From assembly GCA_017449495.1 (NCBI GenBank), contig JAFTFO010000040.1:1-64000 (forward strand): 64,000 nt of DNA, read 5' to 3'. Under the pieces are notes generated by a model. It did no database searches. It had not been told where the DNA came from and was given only the letters and a program-made list of their open reading frames with translations. The DNA comes from Prevotella sp. Its GTDB lineage: Bacteria; Bacteroidota; Bacteroidia; Bacteroidales; Bacteroidaceae. Position numbers and translations under genes: made by a program. Below are positions 16,812 through 25,035 of this stretch, piece by piece. Within the stretch, counting starts at the first letter, position 1. Each line of letters begins with the position of its first letter.

Positions 16812-18908
16812 ATGGCAACGAAGAAAGTAACAACGGCAAAGAAGAAAGTAACAACGGCAAAGAAGCCTGCCGCAAAGAAGGCAGTGGCCCCTAAAGAGCC
16901 TGAACATATAGGATTAGTAAGAAACGACAGTTGGCTGGAACCCTTCGAGGATGCCATCCGCGGGCGTCACGACCACGCCCTGTGGAAGATCGGCCAACTG
17001 ACGCAGAACGGCAAGAAGACGCTCTCCGACTTCGCCACAGGCCATCTGTACTTCGGACTCCACAAGCTGTCGAAGGGCTGGGTGTTCCGCGAGTGGGCGC
17101 CCAACGCCACCGATATCTATCTGATCGGCGACTTCAACAACTGGCAGGAGCAGGAGAAATACCGCTGCAAGCGCATCGAGGGTACCGGCAACTGGGAGCT
17201 GAAACTTTCGGAGAAGGCCCTGAAGCACGGCCAGCTCTATAAGATGAAGGTGAAGTGGAATGGGGGAGAAGGTGAGCGCATACCCGCCTGGTGCCGTCGT
17301 GTCGTTCAGGACGACCAGACGAAGATTTTCTCGGCTCAGGTGTGGAACCCCGAGAAACCCTACGAGTTTAAGAAGAAGACCTTCAAGCCCAAGAAGGATC
17401 CCCTGCTAATCTACGAGTGCCACGTGGGTATGGGACAGGATGCCGAGAAGGTGGGCACCTACACCGAATTCAAGGACAATGTGCTGCCACGCGTCATCAA
17501 GGACGGCTACAACTGCATTCAGGTGATGGCCATCCAGGAGCATCCCTACTACGGCTCTTTCGGCTATCACGTCAGCTCGTTCTTCGCACCCAGCAGCCGC
17601 TTCGGAACCCCTGAGGAACTGAAGGAACTCATCGACACGGCCCACAAGAACGGCATCGCCGTGATCATGGATATCGTACACTCCCACGCCGTGAAGAACG
17701 AGGTAGAGGGTCTGGGCAACCTCGCTGGCGACCCCAATCAGTTCTTCTATCCCGGCGACCGTCACGAGCATCCCGCCTGGGACTCGCTCTGCTTCGACTA
17801 CGGCAAGGACGACGTGCTCCACTTCCTGCTCTCCAACTGTAAGTACTGGCTCGAGGAGTTCAAGTTCGACGGCTTCCGCTTCGACGGTGTCACCTCCATG
17901 CTCTACTACTCGCACGGATTGGGCGAGGCCTTCGGAGGCTATGGCGACTACTTCAACGGTCACGAGGACGACAATGCCATCTGCTACCTGACGCTGGCCA
18001 ACAAGCTGATCCACGAGGTGAACCCGCAGGCTATCACGATCGCCGAGGAGGTGAGCGGTATGCCGGGACTGGCTGCCAAGTTCGAGGACGGCGGCTACGG
18101 CTTCGACTACCGCATGGCCATGAACATCCCCGACTACTGGATCAAGACCATCAAGGAGGTGCGCGACGAGGACATCAACGTGACGAGCATCTTCTGGGAG
18201 GTCAAGAACCGTCGCCCCGACGAGAAGACCATCTCCTACTGCGAGTCGCACGACCAGGCACTCGTGGGCGACAAGACCATCATCTTCCGCCTCATCGACG
18301 CCGACATGTACTGGCACTTCGCCAAGAAGGACGTGAACGACATTGCCCAGCGCGGTATCGCCCTGCATAAGATGATCCGACTGGTGACCTGTGCGGCCAT
18401 CAATGGTGGCTACCTGAACTTCATGGGCAACGAGTTCGGCCATCCCGAGTGGATCGACTTCCCACGCGAGGGTAACGGCTGGTCGTACAAGTATGCCCGC
18501 CGCCAGTGGAACCTCGTCGACAACAAGGACCTCTGCTACCACTGGCTGGGCGACTTCGACCGCGAGATGCTGAAGGTGATCAAGAGCCAGAAGAACTTCC
18601 AGGCGACACCCGTCACCGAGATCTGGCACGACGAGGGCGACAAGATCCTCTGCTTCATGCGAGGCGACCTTGTCTTCGTGTTCAACTTCTCGCCCGACCG
18701 CTCGTACACCGATTACGGCTTCCTGGTACCGACGGGCAGCTACGAGGTGGTGCTGAACACCGACTCGAAGGACTTCGGTGGCAACGGTTTCGCCGACGAC
18801 ACGATGACGCACCTGACGAACTACGACCCGCTCTACGTGCAGGATCATAAGGAGTGGCTGAAGCTCTACATCCCAGCCCGCTCAGCCGTCGTACTGCGGA
18901 AAGTATAA
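16812..18908 (+). CDS. glgB: 1,4-alpha-glucan branching enzyme (GH13)
   Basis: 698 residues. It moves a 1,4-linked glucan segment to a 1,6 position in glycogen synthesis. After a Lys/Ala/Thr-rich N-terminal tail of about 32 residues come a CBM48 domain (FREWAPNATDIYLIGDFNNW) and the GH13 barrel. Catalytic regions are DIVHSH (Asp287), GFRFDGVTSM (nucleophile Asp358), TIAEEVSGMP (acid/base Glu412) and ESHDQA (His480-Asp481), all present. A C-terminal beta domain ends the protein. The sequence resembles the eukaryote-like branching enzyme branch found in Bacteroidota. The basic tail is made partly by a duplicated 21-base unit. The glycogen synthase is far away at 44795-45607. Confidence 0.93.
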   Translation: MATKKVTTAKKKVTTAKKPAAKKAVAPKEPEHIGLVRNDSWLEPFEDAIRGRHDHALWKIGQLTQNGKKTLSDFATGHLYFGLHKLSKGWVFREWAPNATDIYLIGDFNNWQEQEKYRCKRIEGTGNWELKLSEKALKHGQLYKMKVKWNGGEGERIPAWCRRVVQDDQTKIFSAQVWNPEKPYEFKKKTFKPKKDPLLIYECHVGMGQDAEKVGTYTEFKDNVLPRVIKDGYNCIQVMAIQEHPYYGSFGYHVSSFFAPSSRFGTPEELKELIDTAHKNGIAVIMDIVHSHAVKNEVEGLGNLAGDPNQFFYPGDRHEHPAWDSLCFDYGKDDVLHFLLSNCKYWLEEFKFDGFRFDGVTSMLYYSHGLGEAFGGYGDYFNGHEDDNAICYLTLANKLIHEVNPQAITIAEEVSGMPGLAAKFEDGGYGFDYRMAMNIPDYWIKTIKEVRDEDINVTSIFWEVKNRRPDEKTISYCESHDQALVGDKTIIFRLIDADMYWHFAKKDVNDIAQRGIALHKMIRLVTCAAINGGYLNFMGNEFGHPEWIDFPREGNGWSYKYARRQWNLVDNKDLCYHWLGDFDREMLKVIKSQKNFQATPVTEIWHDEGDKILCFMRGDLVFVFNFSPDRSYTDYGFLVPTGSYEVVLNTDSKDFGGNGFADDTMTHLTNYDPLYVQDHKEWLKLYIPARSAVVLRKV
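16820..16861 (+). repeat. Perfect 21-base tandem duplication inside glgB
   Basis: Positions 16820-16840 and 16841-16861 are identical and encode two copies of KKVTTAK in the basic N-terminal tail. The unit is in frame, so copy number change would lengthen or shorten the tail by seven residues. Confidence 0.85.
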
Positions 18909-18919
18909 TCTCAAGCTGA

Positions 18920-20077
18920 ATGAATTACAATCATCCCCTGAAAAACGGTAGCACCGTCACCATCCGCGTGATGTGTGCTATTGTTTTTGTACTCTTCTCC
19001 TTCTGCTGGCTCTACTTCTTCCAGGCAGACCAGCTCGCCATGTCGCAGCACGTGCTCAGCGGAGGGCTGACGCGCTACAACCCCATCTGGGGCGCCCTCA
19101 TCATCACCCTCGTGCTGATGCTCCTGCAGCTGCTCGTGAACAGCTTTGCCAAGCTCACGAAACGGTCCCACGCGCTGACCTATGTGCCCTCGATGATGCT
19201 GCTGGCCCTCGTCACCGAGGTCAGCCAGCAGATAGAGACCAACGGGGCGGTGAGCCTCTGGACCTGGATACTGCCGCTGTTCGTGCTGGCAGTATGGGGC
19301 GTGTGCATCTGGGCAGCCAGGATTATTCAGGACATAGAGTCAGACCGTGACTTCTCGCTCTTCTCGCGCCCCATGTGGATCAATGCCCTGCTGATGGCCC
19401 TGCAGATCATCTGCGTGGCGTGGATAGCCAATACCAACGCCGTGTATCACTACCGTATGCAGACGGAGACGCTGCTGGCCGACGGCAAGTATCAGAAGGC
19501 CCTCGAGGTGGGCAGGTACTCGCATGAGAGCGACGCCAACCTCCTGATGCTGCGCATGTATGCCCTGGCCCGCCAGAACGCCCTGGGCGAGAAGCTGTTC
19601 GAATATCCCATTACGGCCGACGTGGAGCAGATACTGCCTACCAGCGGGCGGACAAGGATGTACTACTGCGCCGAGGACAGTCTGTATCGCTTCCTCGGCG
19701 GGCGCCCCGCAGAGCCCATGTCGCCCATGCACTTCCTCGACCTGCTGGAGCGAAGAGACAGCGTGGCGTCGCGGCAGGTGGCCGACTATAAGCTGTGCGG
19801 CCTGCTGATAGATCGTCAGATAGACCGCTTCGCCCGTGAGATCAGCCGTTATTACGCGCTCGACGACCGTCTGCCCAAGCACTACCGTGAGGCGTTGGTG
19901 CTCTACACCCATCTGCGTTCGAACCCCGTCGTGGTGTATCACCATGCCGTGACCGATGAAGACTGGCGCAACCTTCAGGAGCTGGAGAGCCGCTATCCCG
20001 ATTTCACCGAGCGCAAGGGCAGGGTAGAAGACCAGTACCGCACCACCTACTGGTACTACTACGAGTATCTTCGTTAG
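18920..20077 (+). CDS. Multi-pass membrane protein, DUF6057-like
   Basis: 385 residues. About five hydrophobic segments lie in the first 170 residues (near 13-33, 54-75, 88-103, 109-132 and 150-168). A soluble helical C-terminal half follows, with TPR-like alternation (YQKALEVGRYSHESDANLLMLRMYALARQNALGEKLF). The layout and the ALARQNALGEKLF segment resemble the Bacteroidales DUF6057 family, which I recall only loosely. Function unknown. It starts 11 bases after glgB and is probably co-transcribed with it. Confidence 0.6.
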   Translation: MNYNHPLKNGSTVTIRVMCAIVFVLFSFCWLYFFQADQLAMSQHVLSGGLTRYNPIWGALIITLVLMLLQLLVNSFAKLTKRSHALTYVPSMMLLALVTEVSQQIETNGAVSLWTWILPLFVLAVWGVCIWAARIIQDIESDRDFSLFSRPMWINALLMALQIICVAWIANTNAVYHYRMQTETLLADGKYQKALEVGRYSHESDANLLMLRMYALARQNALGEKLFEYPITADVEQILPTSGRTRMYYCAEDSLYRFLGGRPAEPMSPMHFLDLLERRDSVASRQVADYKLCGLLIDRQIDRFAREISRYYALDDRLPKHYREALVLYTHLRSNPVVVYHHAVTDEDWRNLQELESRYPDFTERKGRVEDQYRTTYWYYYEYLR

Positions 20078-20172
20078 CGACACAGTTGAGCGCCCTTCAG
20101 TCTTTAATGTTTTGATGAAATATATTGACGATTTAAAATATTGAAAACTCGGCAATACTTTTACTCACTTTG

Positions 20173-20205
20173 AAGTCCGATTTTAGATAGACTAAAGTCG
20201 GACTT
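20173..20205. repeat. Inverted repeat in intergenic region
   Basis: AAGTCCGA (20173-20180) and TCGGACTT (20198-20205) form an 8-bp perfect stem with a 17-base loop. It lies about 95 bases after the membrane protein stop and could end transcription on either strand. Confidence 0.45.
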
Positions 20206-20310
20206 TACTTATACTAAACTCCCACTTTAGTGCCTGTAAAGTCCTGTCGATTATTTTAGGCCCTTTTTGTAAGTTTTTGACAATATTTTTAATTAATGAA
20301 ACTATTTTAC

Positions 20311-20355
20311 ATCACGAATTAATCCCCACCGTTTCTGGTGGGGATTATGCGTGAT
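20311..20355. terminator. Long stem-loop terminator between convergent genes
   Basis: AATCCCCACC (20321-20330) pairs perfectly with GGTGGGGATT (20337-20346) around a 6-base loop. Outer arms ATCACG (20311-20316) and CGTGAT (20350-20355) extend the stem after a small internal loop. It lies 20 bases beyond the stop of the - strand acyl-CoA ligase. Confidence 0.75.
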
Positions 20356-20374
20356 ATTTGTAGGGGGAGGGCTG

Positions 20375-22036
20375 TTATTTGTAGAGGTAGCGCTTGATGG
20401 ATCGCTTGGGGGTCTTCTCGAACTCCTCGGCGCGGATCTCTATCTCTGCGACTTTCTCGTAGGCAGGGATCATCTCGTTGAGTCCGTTGAGATTCTGGTC
20501 CATCACATTCTTGATGTCATCGTCGGTGAACTTGAGGTTCTTGGCTTCGTCGTAGTCGGGATAGACGAGTGCGACGAGCTTGTTGTCACGCTGCACGACG
20601 ATGCTCTCCACGACGAGTGTCATGGAGTTGAGCTTGTCCTCGATCTCCTCGGGGTAGATGTTTTGTCCGTTGGGGCCTAAGAGCATGTTCTTCGAGCGGC
20701 CGTTGATGAAGATGTTGCCAGCGTAGTCCATGGTACCGAGGTCGCCGGTATGGTACCAGCCGTCTCGGTCGATGGTCTCGCGGGTGGCCTCATCGTTCTT
20801 ATAGTAGCCGAGCATCACGTTGAGTCCGCGGGCGAGGATCTCGCCGGGGATGTGAGCGGGGTCGGGGGAGTCGATCTTCACCTCCATGTGATAGGCTGCC
20901 TTGCCGCATGAGCCGGGGGCGAAGTAGTGCCAGTCCTCGTAGCCGATGATGGGTGCGCACTCGGTGGCGCCGTAGCCGACGGTATAGGGGAAGTCGATGC
21001 GCTTGAGGAACTGCTCCACCTCCTGGTTGAGGGCAGCGCCGCCGATGATGACCTCGTACATCTGTCCGCCGAAGGCCTTGAGCACTTCCTTGCAGATCAT
21101 CTCGCGCACCTTCTTCGAGATGACTGGCATCTGCAGGAGCAGGCGCATGCGGTTGTTCTGGATCTTGGGGAACACCTTCTTGCGGATGATCTTCTCGATG
21201 ATCAGTGGCACGGCAATGACAATGACGGGCTTCACCTCGGCCAGTGCCTGTGCGATGATGGCGGGCGACGGTACGCGGTTGAGGTAGTAGACGTGGCAGC
21301 CGTGCAGGAACTCGAAGATGAACTCGAACGCCATGCCGTACATGTGGGCCATGGGGAGCATAGAGATGATGCGGTCGCCGGTCTTGATGGTCTTGCCCAG
21401 CACGTGCTCGGCAAAGTCGTAGTTCGACCAGATGGCGCGGTAGGGAAGCATCACGCCCTTGGAGAAGCCGGTGGTGCCCGAGGTGTAGTTGATCAGAGCC
21501 AGCTCTTCGGGCGACTGCTCGGTGTAGTAGTGTACGTGCTCCTTGCGGAAGTACTTTGGGAACTTCTTGCCGTAGAGCTCGTTCAGGTGCTCGCGGGCAT
21601 AGGTGAGCTTGTCGGTGCGGGAGATCATCAGCGAGTAGTCGGGATTGTTGATGATACCCTCGAGGCTGGGCATCTGCATGGGGTCGATGATGGTGGCCAC
21701 GTGGTCGCCGACGAAGAGCAGTCGGGCCTCGGAGTGGTTCACGATATTGTGGATCTGCTCGGCATTGAACTCATGCAGGATGGGTACTGCGATGGCGCCA
21801 TAGGTGAGCGTGGCGAGGAAGGCCACCGCCCACTGGCTGGAGTTGCGCCCGCAGAGGGCTATCTTATCTCCTTTCTGGATGCCGCTGTTCTCAAAGAGAA
21901 TGTGCAGTTTCTCTATCTTTCGCGCCACATCATGATACTGCAGCGTCTGGCCCTTATAGTCTGTCAGGGCGTCGCGATCCCAGTTGTCGATGATGCTCTT
22001 CTGGATCAGTGAGTTAAAACTTGGTATTTGTTCCAT
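20375..22036 (-). CDS. Long-chain fatty acid-CoA ligase / AMP-forming synthetase (copy 2)
   Basis: 553 residues, full length for the ANL superfamily. The AMP-binding P-loop is LALINYTSGTTGFSKGVMLPYRA (split here: INYTSGTTGFSKG, about residue 180). VGYGATECAPIIGYE, HTGDLGTMDYAGNIFINGR and the C-terminal NGQNIYPEEIED hinge follow, ending with the catalytic Lys segment PKRSIKRYLY. It forms acyl-AMP and then acyl-CoA at the inner face of the membrane. It is strongly similar to the gene immediately upstream (6-base gap), a tandem duplication in one operon. Chain-length preference cannot be read. Confidence 0.88.
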   Translation of the reverse strand: MEQIPSFNSLIQKSIIDNWDRDALTDYKGQTLQYHDVARKIEKLHILFENSGIQKGDKIALCGRNSSQWAVAFLATLTYGAIAVPILHEFNAEQIHNIVNHSEARLLFVGDHVATIIDPMQMPSLEGIINNPDYSLMISRTDKLTYAREHLNELYGKKFPKYFRKEHVHYYTEQSPEELALINYTSGTTGFSKGVMLPYRAIWSNYDFAEHVLGKTIKTGDRIISMLPMAHMYGMAFEFIFEFLHGCHVYYLNRVPSPAIIAQALAEVKPVIVIAVPLIIEKIIRKKVFPKIQNNRMRLLLQMPVISKKVREMICKEVLKAFGGQMYEVIIGGAALNQEVEQFLKRIDFPYTVGYGATECAPIIGYEDWHYFAPGSCGKAAYHMEVKIDSPDPAHIPGEILARGLNVMLGYYKNDEATRETIDRDGWYHTGDLGTMDYAGNIFINGRSKNMLLGPNGQNIYPEEIEDKLNSMTLVVESIVVQRDNKLVALVYPDYDEAKNLKFTDDDIKNVMDQNLNGLNEMIPAYEKVAEIEIRAEEFEKTPKRSIKRYLYK

Positions 22037-22042
22037 AAGCGA

Positions 22043-23701
22043 TTAGGTATTCTGATATAAGTAGCGTTTGATACTCTTTTTAGGTGTCTTGGCGAACTCT
22101 TCCTCGTGCAGCTCAATGGCAGCGATACGGCTGTAGACAGGTAGGATGTTGTTGAGTTCCTGACGGTTCTGCTCCATGATGTTTTCCAGTTCTGCCTGAC
22201 TGAAGTTCACGATCTCATCCTTGTCGGGGTGAACGAGTGCGACGAGCTTCTCGCCGCGTTGCACGACGACGCTTTCCGAGACCATTGCCATAGAGTTGAG
22301 CTTGTCCTCGATCTCTTCGGGATAGACGTTCTGCCCGTTGGCGCCCAGCAGCATGTTCTTGATGCGCCCGCGGATGAAGAGATGTCCTGTTGGTGCCATC
22401 GTGCCCAGGTCACCTGTATGGTAGTAGCCCTCGTCGTCGATCACCTGGCGGGTGGCTTCTTCGTTCATATAGTAGCCGAGCATCACGTTTGTGCCGCGTG
22501 TGACAATCTCGCCGGGGATATGCTGGGGGTCGGAAGATAGGATCTTCACCTCCATACGGTCGACGGGGGTGCCGCAACAACCGGCCACGAAGTCTTTATA
22601 GTCGCAGTAGGAGATCAGCGGGGCGCACTCCGTCGTGCCGTAGCCTACCGTCACGGGGAAGTTGATGGAGAGCAGGAACTCTTCGACCTCCTTCGACAGG
22701 GCGGCTCCTCCGACGATCACCTCGTAGGCTTTGCCGCCGAAGGCATTGTACACCTCTTGATAGATCCGCTCCTTCACTTTCTTCGACACGACAGGCATGG
22801 CCAACAGCAGTCGCATACGGTTGTCCTGAATCTTGGGGAAGACGCGCTTGCGAATGATTTTCTCGATGATCAGTGGCACGGTGACGATCAGCGTGGGCTT
22901 CACGTCGGCAAAGGCCTGGGCAATGATAGCTGGCGACGGCAGGCGGGTGAGGAAGAACAGATGACACCCGTTGCAGAAGCCGAACAGGAATTCGACCGCC
23001 ATTCCATACATGTGTGCCATCGGCAGGATGCTCAACAGGTTGTCGCCGGGTCGCACCTGACGGCCCAAGCGGTTGATGATAAACTCGACGTTGCCCCAGA
23101 GCGCACGGTAGGGTAGCATCACGCCTTTGGAAAAGCCCGTCGTGCCCGAGGTGTAGTTGATGAGTGCCAGCTCTTCGGCTGTGTCCTCATAATAGTGAAC
23201 ATGCTCTTTCCGGAAAGCCTTGGGATATTTGCTGCCGAACATCATATTCAGATGTTCACGCGCATAGGTGATGGATTCAGAACGGCTGATCATCAAAGAG
23301 AAGTCGGGGATGTTGATGATGGCCTCGAGCTGGGGCATGGCATTCGGGTCGATGGTCTTGACGGCATAGTCGCCAATGAATAAGATCTTGGCTCCTGAGT
23401 GGTTGACGATATTCTGAATCTGTTCCCCGTTAAACTCATGCAGAATAGGTACGGCCACCGCCCCATAGGTAAGGGTGCCTAAGAAACTGACGGCCCAGTG
23501 GGCAGAGTTACGACCGCAGATGGCGATCTTGTCTCCCTGCTTGATTCCGCTATTCTCTAAGAGTATATGTAATTTCTCAATCTTGCGTGCGACATCGTGA
23601 AACTGAAGCGTGATACCCTGATAATCGGTCAGTGCATCCTGGTCCCAGTTCTCTGTAATGGCCTTTTGGATATAAGCATTGAAACTGCTAAACTGCTCCA
23701 T
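22043..23701 (-). CDS. Long-chain fatty acid-CoA ligase / AMP-forming synthetase (copy 1)
   Basis: 552 residues from the ATG at 23701, which aligns exactly with the start of the downstream paralogue (MEQFSSFNAYIQK against MEQIPSFNSLIQK). The open frame extends upstream, but the -7 box at 23731-23738 falls in it. The same ANL motifs are present: INYTSGTTGFSKG, VGYGTTECAPLISY, HTGDLGTMAPTGHLFIRGR, NGQNVYPEEIED and the C-terminal PKKSIKRYLY with the catalytic Lys. It is the first gene of the two-ligase operon. The promoter region has three copies of one 10-base motif, suggesting specific regulation. Confidence 0.88.
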   Translation of the reverse strand: MEQFSSFNAYIQKAITENWDQDALTDYQGITLQFHDVARKIEKLHILLENSGIKQGDKIAICGRNSAHWAVSFLGTLTYGAVAVPILHEFNGEQIQNIVNHSGAKILFIGDYAVKTIDPNAMPQLEAIINIPDFSLMISRSESITYAREHLNMMFGSKYPKAFRKEHVHYYEDTAEELALINYTSGTTGFSKGVMLPYRALWGNVEFIINRLGRQVRPGDNLLSILPMAHMYGMAVEFLFGFCNGCHLFFLTRLPSPAIIAQAFADVKPTLIVTVPLIIEKIIRKRVFPKIQDNRMRLLLAMPVVSKKVKERIYQEVYNAFGGKAYEVIVGGAALSKEVEEFLLSINFPVTVGYGTTECAPLISYCDYKDFVAGCCGTPVDRMEVKILSSDPQHIPGEIVTRGTNVMLGYYMNEEATRQVIDDEGYYHTGDLGTMAPTGHLFIRGRIKNMLLGANGQNVYPEEIEDKLNSMAMVSESVVVQRGEKLVALVHPDKDEIVNFSQAELENIMEQNRQELNNILPVYSRIAAIELHEEEFAKTPKKSIKRYLYQNT

Positions 23702-23706
23702 GAAAA

Positions 23707-23775
23707 TTGCACATTTTTTGAAATTTTGTGCAAAGGTACTGCTATTTTTGCACATTTCCAAATGTAAATGTGCAA
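23707..23775 (-). promoter_or_regulatory. Acyl-CoA ligase operon promoter with three operator-like motifs
   Basis: The -7 box TACCTTTG (- strand) is at 23731-23738. TTGCACATTT occurs at 23707-23716 and 23748-23757, and its complement AAATGTGCAA at 23766-23775. The two upstream copies form a perfect 10-bp dyad with an 8-base spacer covering the -33 region; the third copy lies in the leader next to the start codon. Confidence 0.55.
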
Positions 23776-23787
23776 TATTAACATTAT

Positions 23788-25035
23788 TTATTCGTATCGC
23801 ATGGATTTGGCTGGGTGAATGTGTGAAACGAGATAGCTGGGGGCTATCAAAACGAACACACAAACGAGCAGTGTAGCGAGGTCGAGGACGGCGATCAGCG
23901 GGAGGTTCAGTTCCATGGGGGCTTCACTGACGTAGTAGACCTCCGGGTCGAGTGTCACAAACCCCGTATGTTGTTGTAGCAGCACGATCCCAATGCCGAG
24001 GATGTTGCCCCAGAGCATACCTTGTCCGATGATGAAGACGGAGAACCACAGGAACGTGTGGCGGATGGTCTTGTTACGGGTGCCGAGGGCTTTGAGGATG
24101 CCAATCATCTGGGTGCGCTCAAGGATGATGATGAGCAGTCCGCTAATCATGGTGAACCCTGCCACGCAAACCATCAGCACGAGGATGATCCATACGTTGA
24201 TATCGAGCAGCTCGAGCCAGGTGAAAATATTGGGGTATATCTCATAGATGGTCTGGCTGATCATAGAGTTGCCGTGCCCGTCCTCCGTGCGGTTCACGTT
24301 GTCGATGAAGGCGTCAGCGGTGACGGCGAGATGGCTTAAATCCTCGACGGTTGCTTCCACACCCGTGCAGTGGTCTTCATCCCAACCGTTCAGACGGTTG
24401 GCGGCATAGAGGTCGGTGAAGCACAGGCTCTCGTCGAAGCGGGTCATATTCGTCTGGTAGATGCCGGCGACGGTGTATCTCCTTGTCTTCACGTTTTCGT
24501 CGCCAATGAAGTAGGCATAGATCTTGTCGCCCACACTCAGTTTCAGCTTGTCGGCAATCATCTTCGACGTCAGCAGCTGGTAGCGACTGGTGGAGTCGCT
24601 GAAGGCCGGTATCTCTCCAGCCACGATATTCTGTTCGAGGAAACTTTTGTCGAACTCCGGCCCCACGCCCTTGAACATCACACCGAGAAAGTCTTCGTCG
24701 GTCTTGAGCAGGCCCTGTGTGATGGTGTAGCGCTGCACGTGACGGACACCCTGCAGCTGGCTGAACACTTGCATCAGACTGTCATCAGCACAGATGGTAT
24801 AGGGGTCGATATCGTTGTACTTCATGAGGTTGTGCACCTGGATATGCCCGCCAAAGCCTGCCACTTTGTCGCGGATGGTATGCTTGAACCCCAGCACGAC
24901 ACAGACGGTGACAATCATCACCATGAGTCCGATGGCAACTCCCACAATGGCAATACGGATGGCAGGACGACTCACCTTGCGCTTGTCGCCCTGGTCACTA
25001 TAAATCCTCTTGGCTATGAATAAAGGTAGATTCAT
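23788..25035 (-). CDS. FtsX-like ABC transporter permease (LolC/LolE type)
   Basis: 415 residues. The N-terminal LFIAKRIYSDQGDKRKVSRPAIRIA segment precedes the first membrane helix (about 27-50). A large periplasmic domain (about 50-270) and three C-terminal membrane helices follow, with an FtsX core (WLELLDINVWIILVLMVCVAGFTMISGLLIIILERT split by the membrane; ILKALGTRNKTIRHTFLW loop). This is the lipoprotein-releasing permease architecture that extracts lipoproteins from the inner membrane for outer-membrane delivery. No ATPase (LolD) gene is adjacent. It overlaps the aminotransferase gene by four bases (ATGA), so the two are co-translated. Confidence 0.85.
   Translation of the reverse strand: MNLPLFIAKRIYSDQGDKRKVSRPAIRIAIVGVAIGLMVMIVTVCVVLGFKHTIRDKVAGFGGHIQVHNLMKYNDIDPYTICADDSLMQVFSQLQGVRHVQRYTITQGLLKTDEDFLGVMFKGVGPEFDKSFLEQNIVAGEIPAFSDSTSRYQLLTSKMIADKLKLSVGDKIYAYFIGDENVKTRRYTVAGIYQTNMTRFDESLCFTDLYAANRLNGWDEDHCTGVEATVEDLSHLAVTADAFIDNVNRTEDGHGNSMISQTIYEIYPNIFTWLELLDINVWIILVLMVCVAGFTMISGLLIIILERTQMIGILKALGTRNKTIRHTFLWFSVFIIGQGMLWGNILGIGIVLLQQHTGFVTLDPEVYYVSEAPMELNLPLIAVLDLATLLVCVFVLIAPSYLVSHIHPAKSMRYE

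Larger units (their letters stand above)
20078..20374. other. Intergenic region with stem-loops between convergent genes
   Basis: About 300 AT-rich bases without a gene. It holds an inverted repeat (20173-20205), several recurring CTAAA and TTTAG motifs between 20180 and 20230, a segment AAAGTCCT...TTTTAGGCCC (about 20238-20267) loosely echoed at about 36512-36540, and a strong hairpin at 20311-20355. Confidence 0.5.

Noticed and set aside
17406-18848. 480-codon open frame opposite glgB
   Set aside because: An antisense shadow of a GC-rich gene with no domain and a composition dominated by Val, Leu, His and Glu; glgB has all catalytic motifs.
20927-22012. 361-codon + strand frame opposite the acyl-CoA ligase
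   Set aside because: Antisense shadow; no motif and implausible composition, while the - strand protein is a clear ANL enzyme.
23702-23863. N-terminal extension of acyl-CoA ligase copy 1
   Set aside because: The extension covers the promoter and operator motifs, and the paralogue begins exactly at the later ATG.
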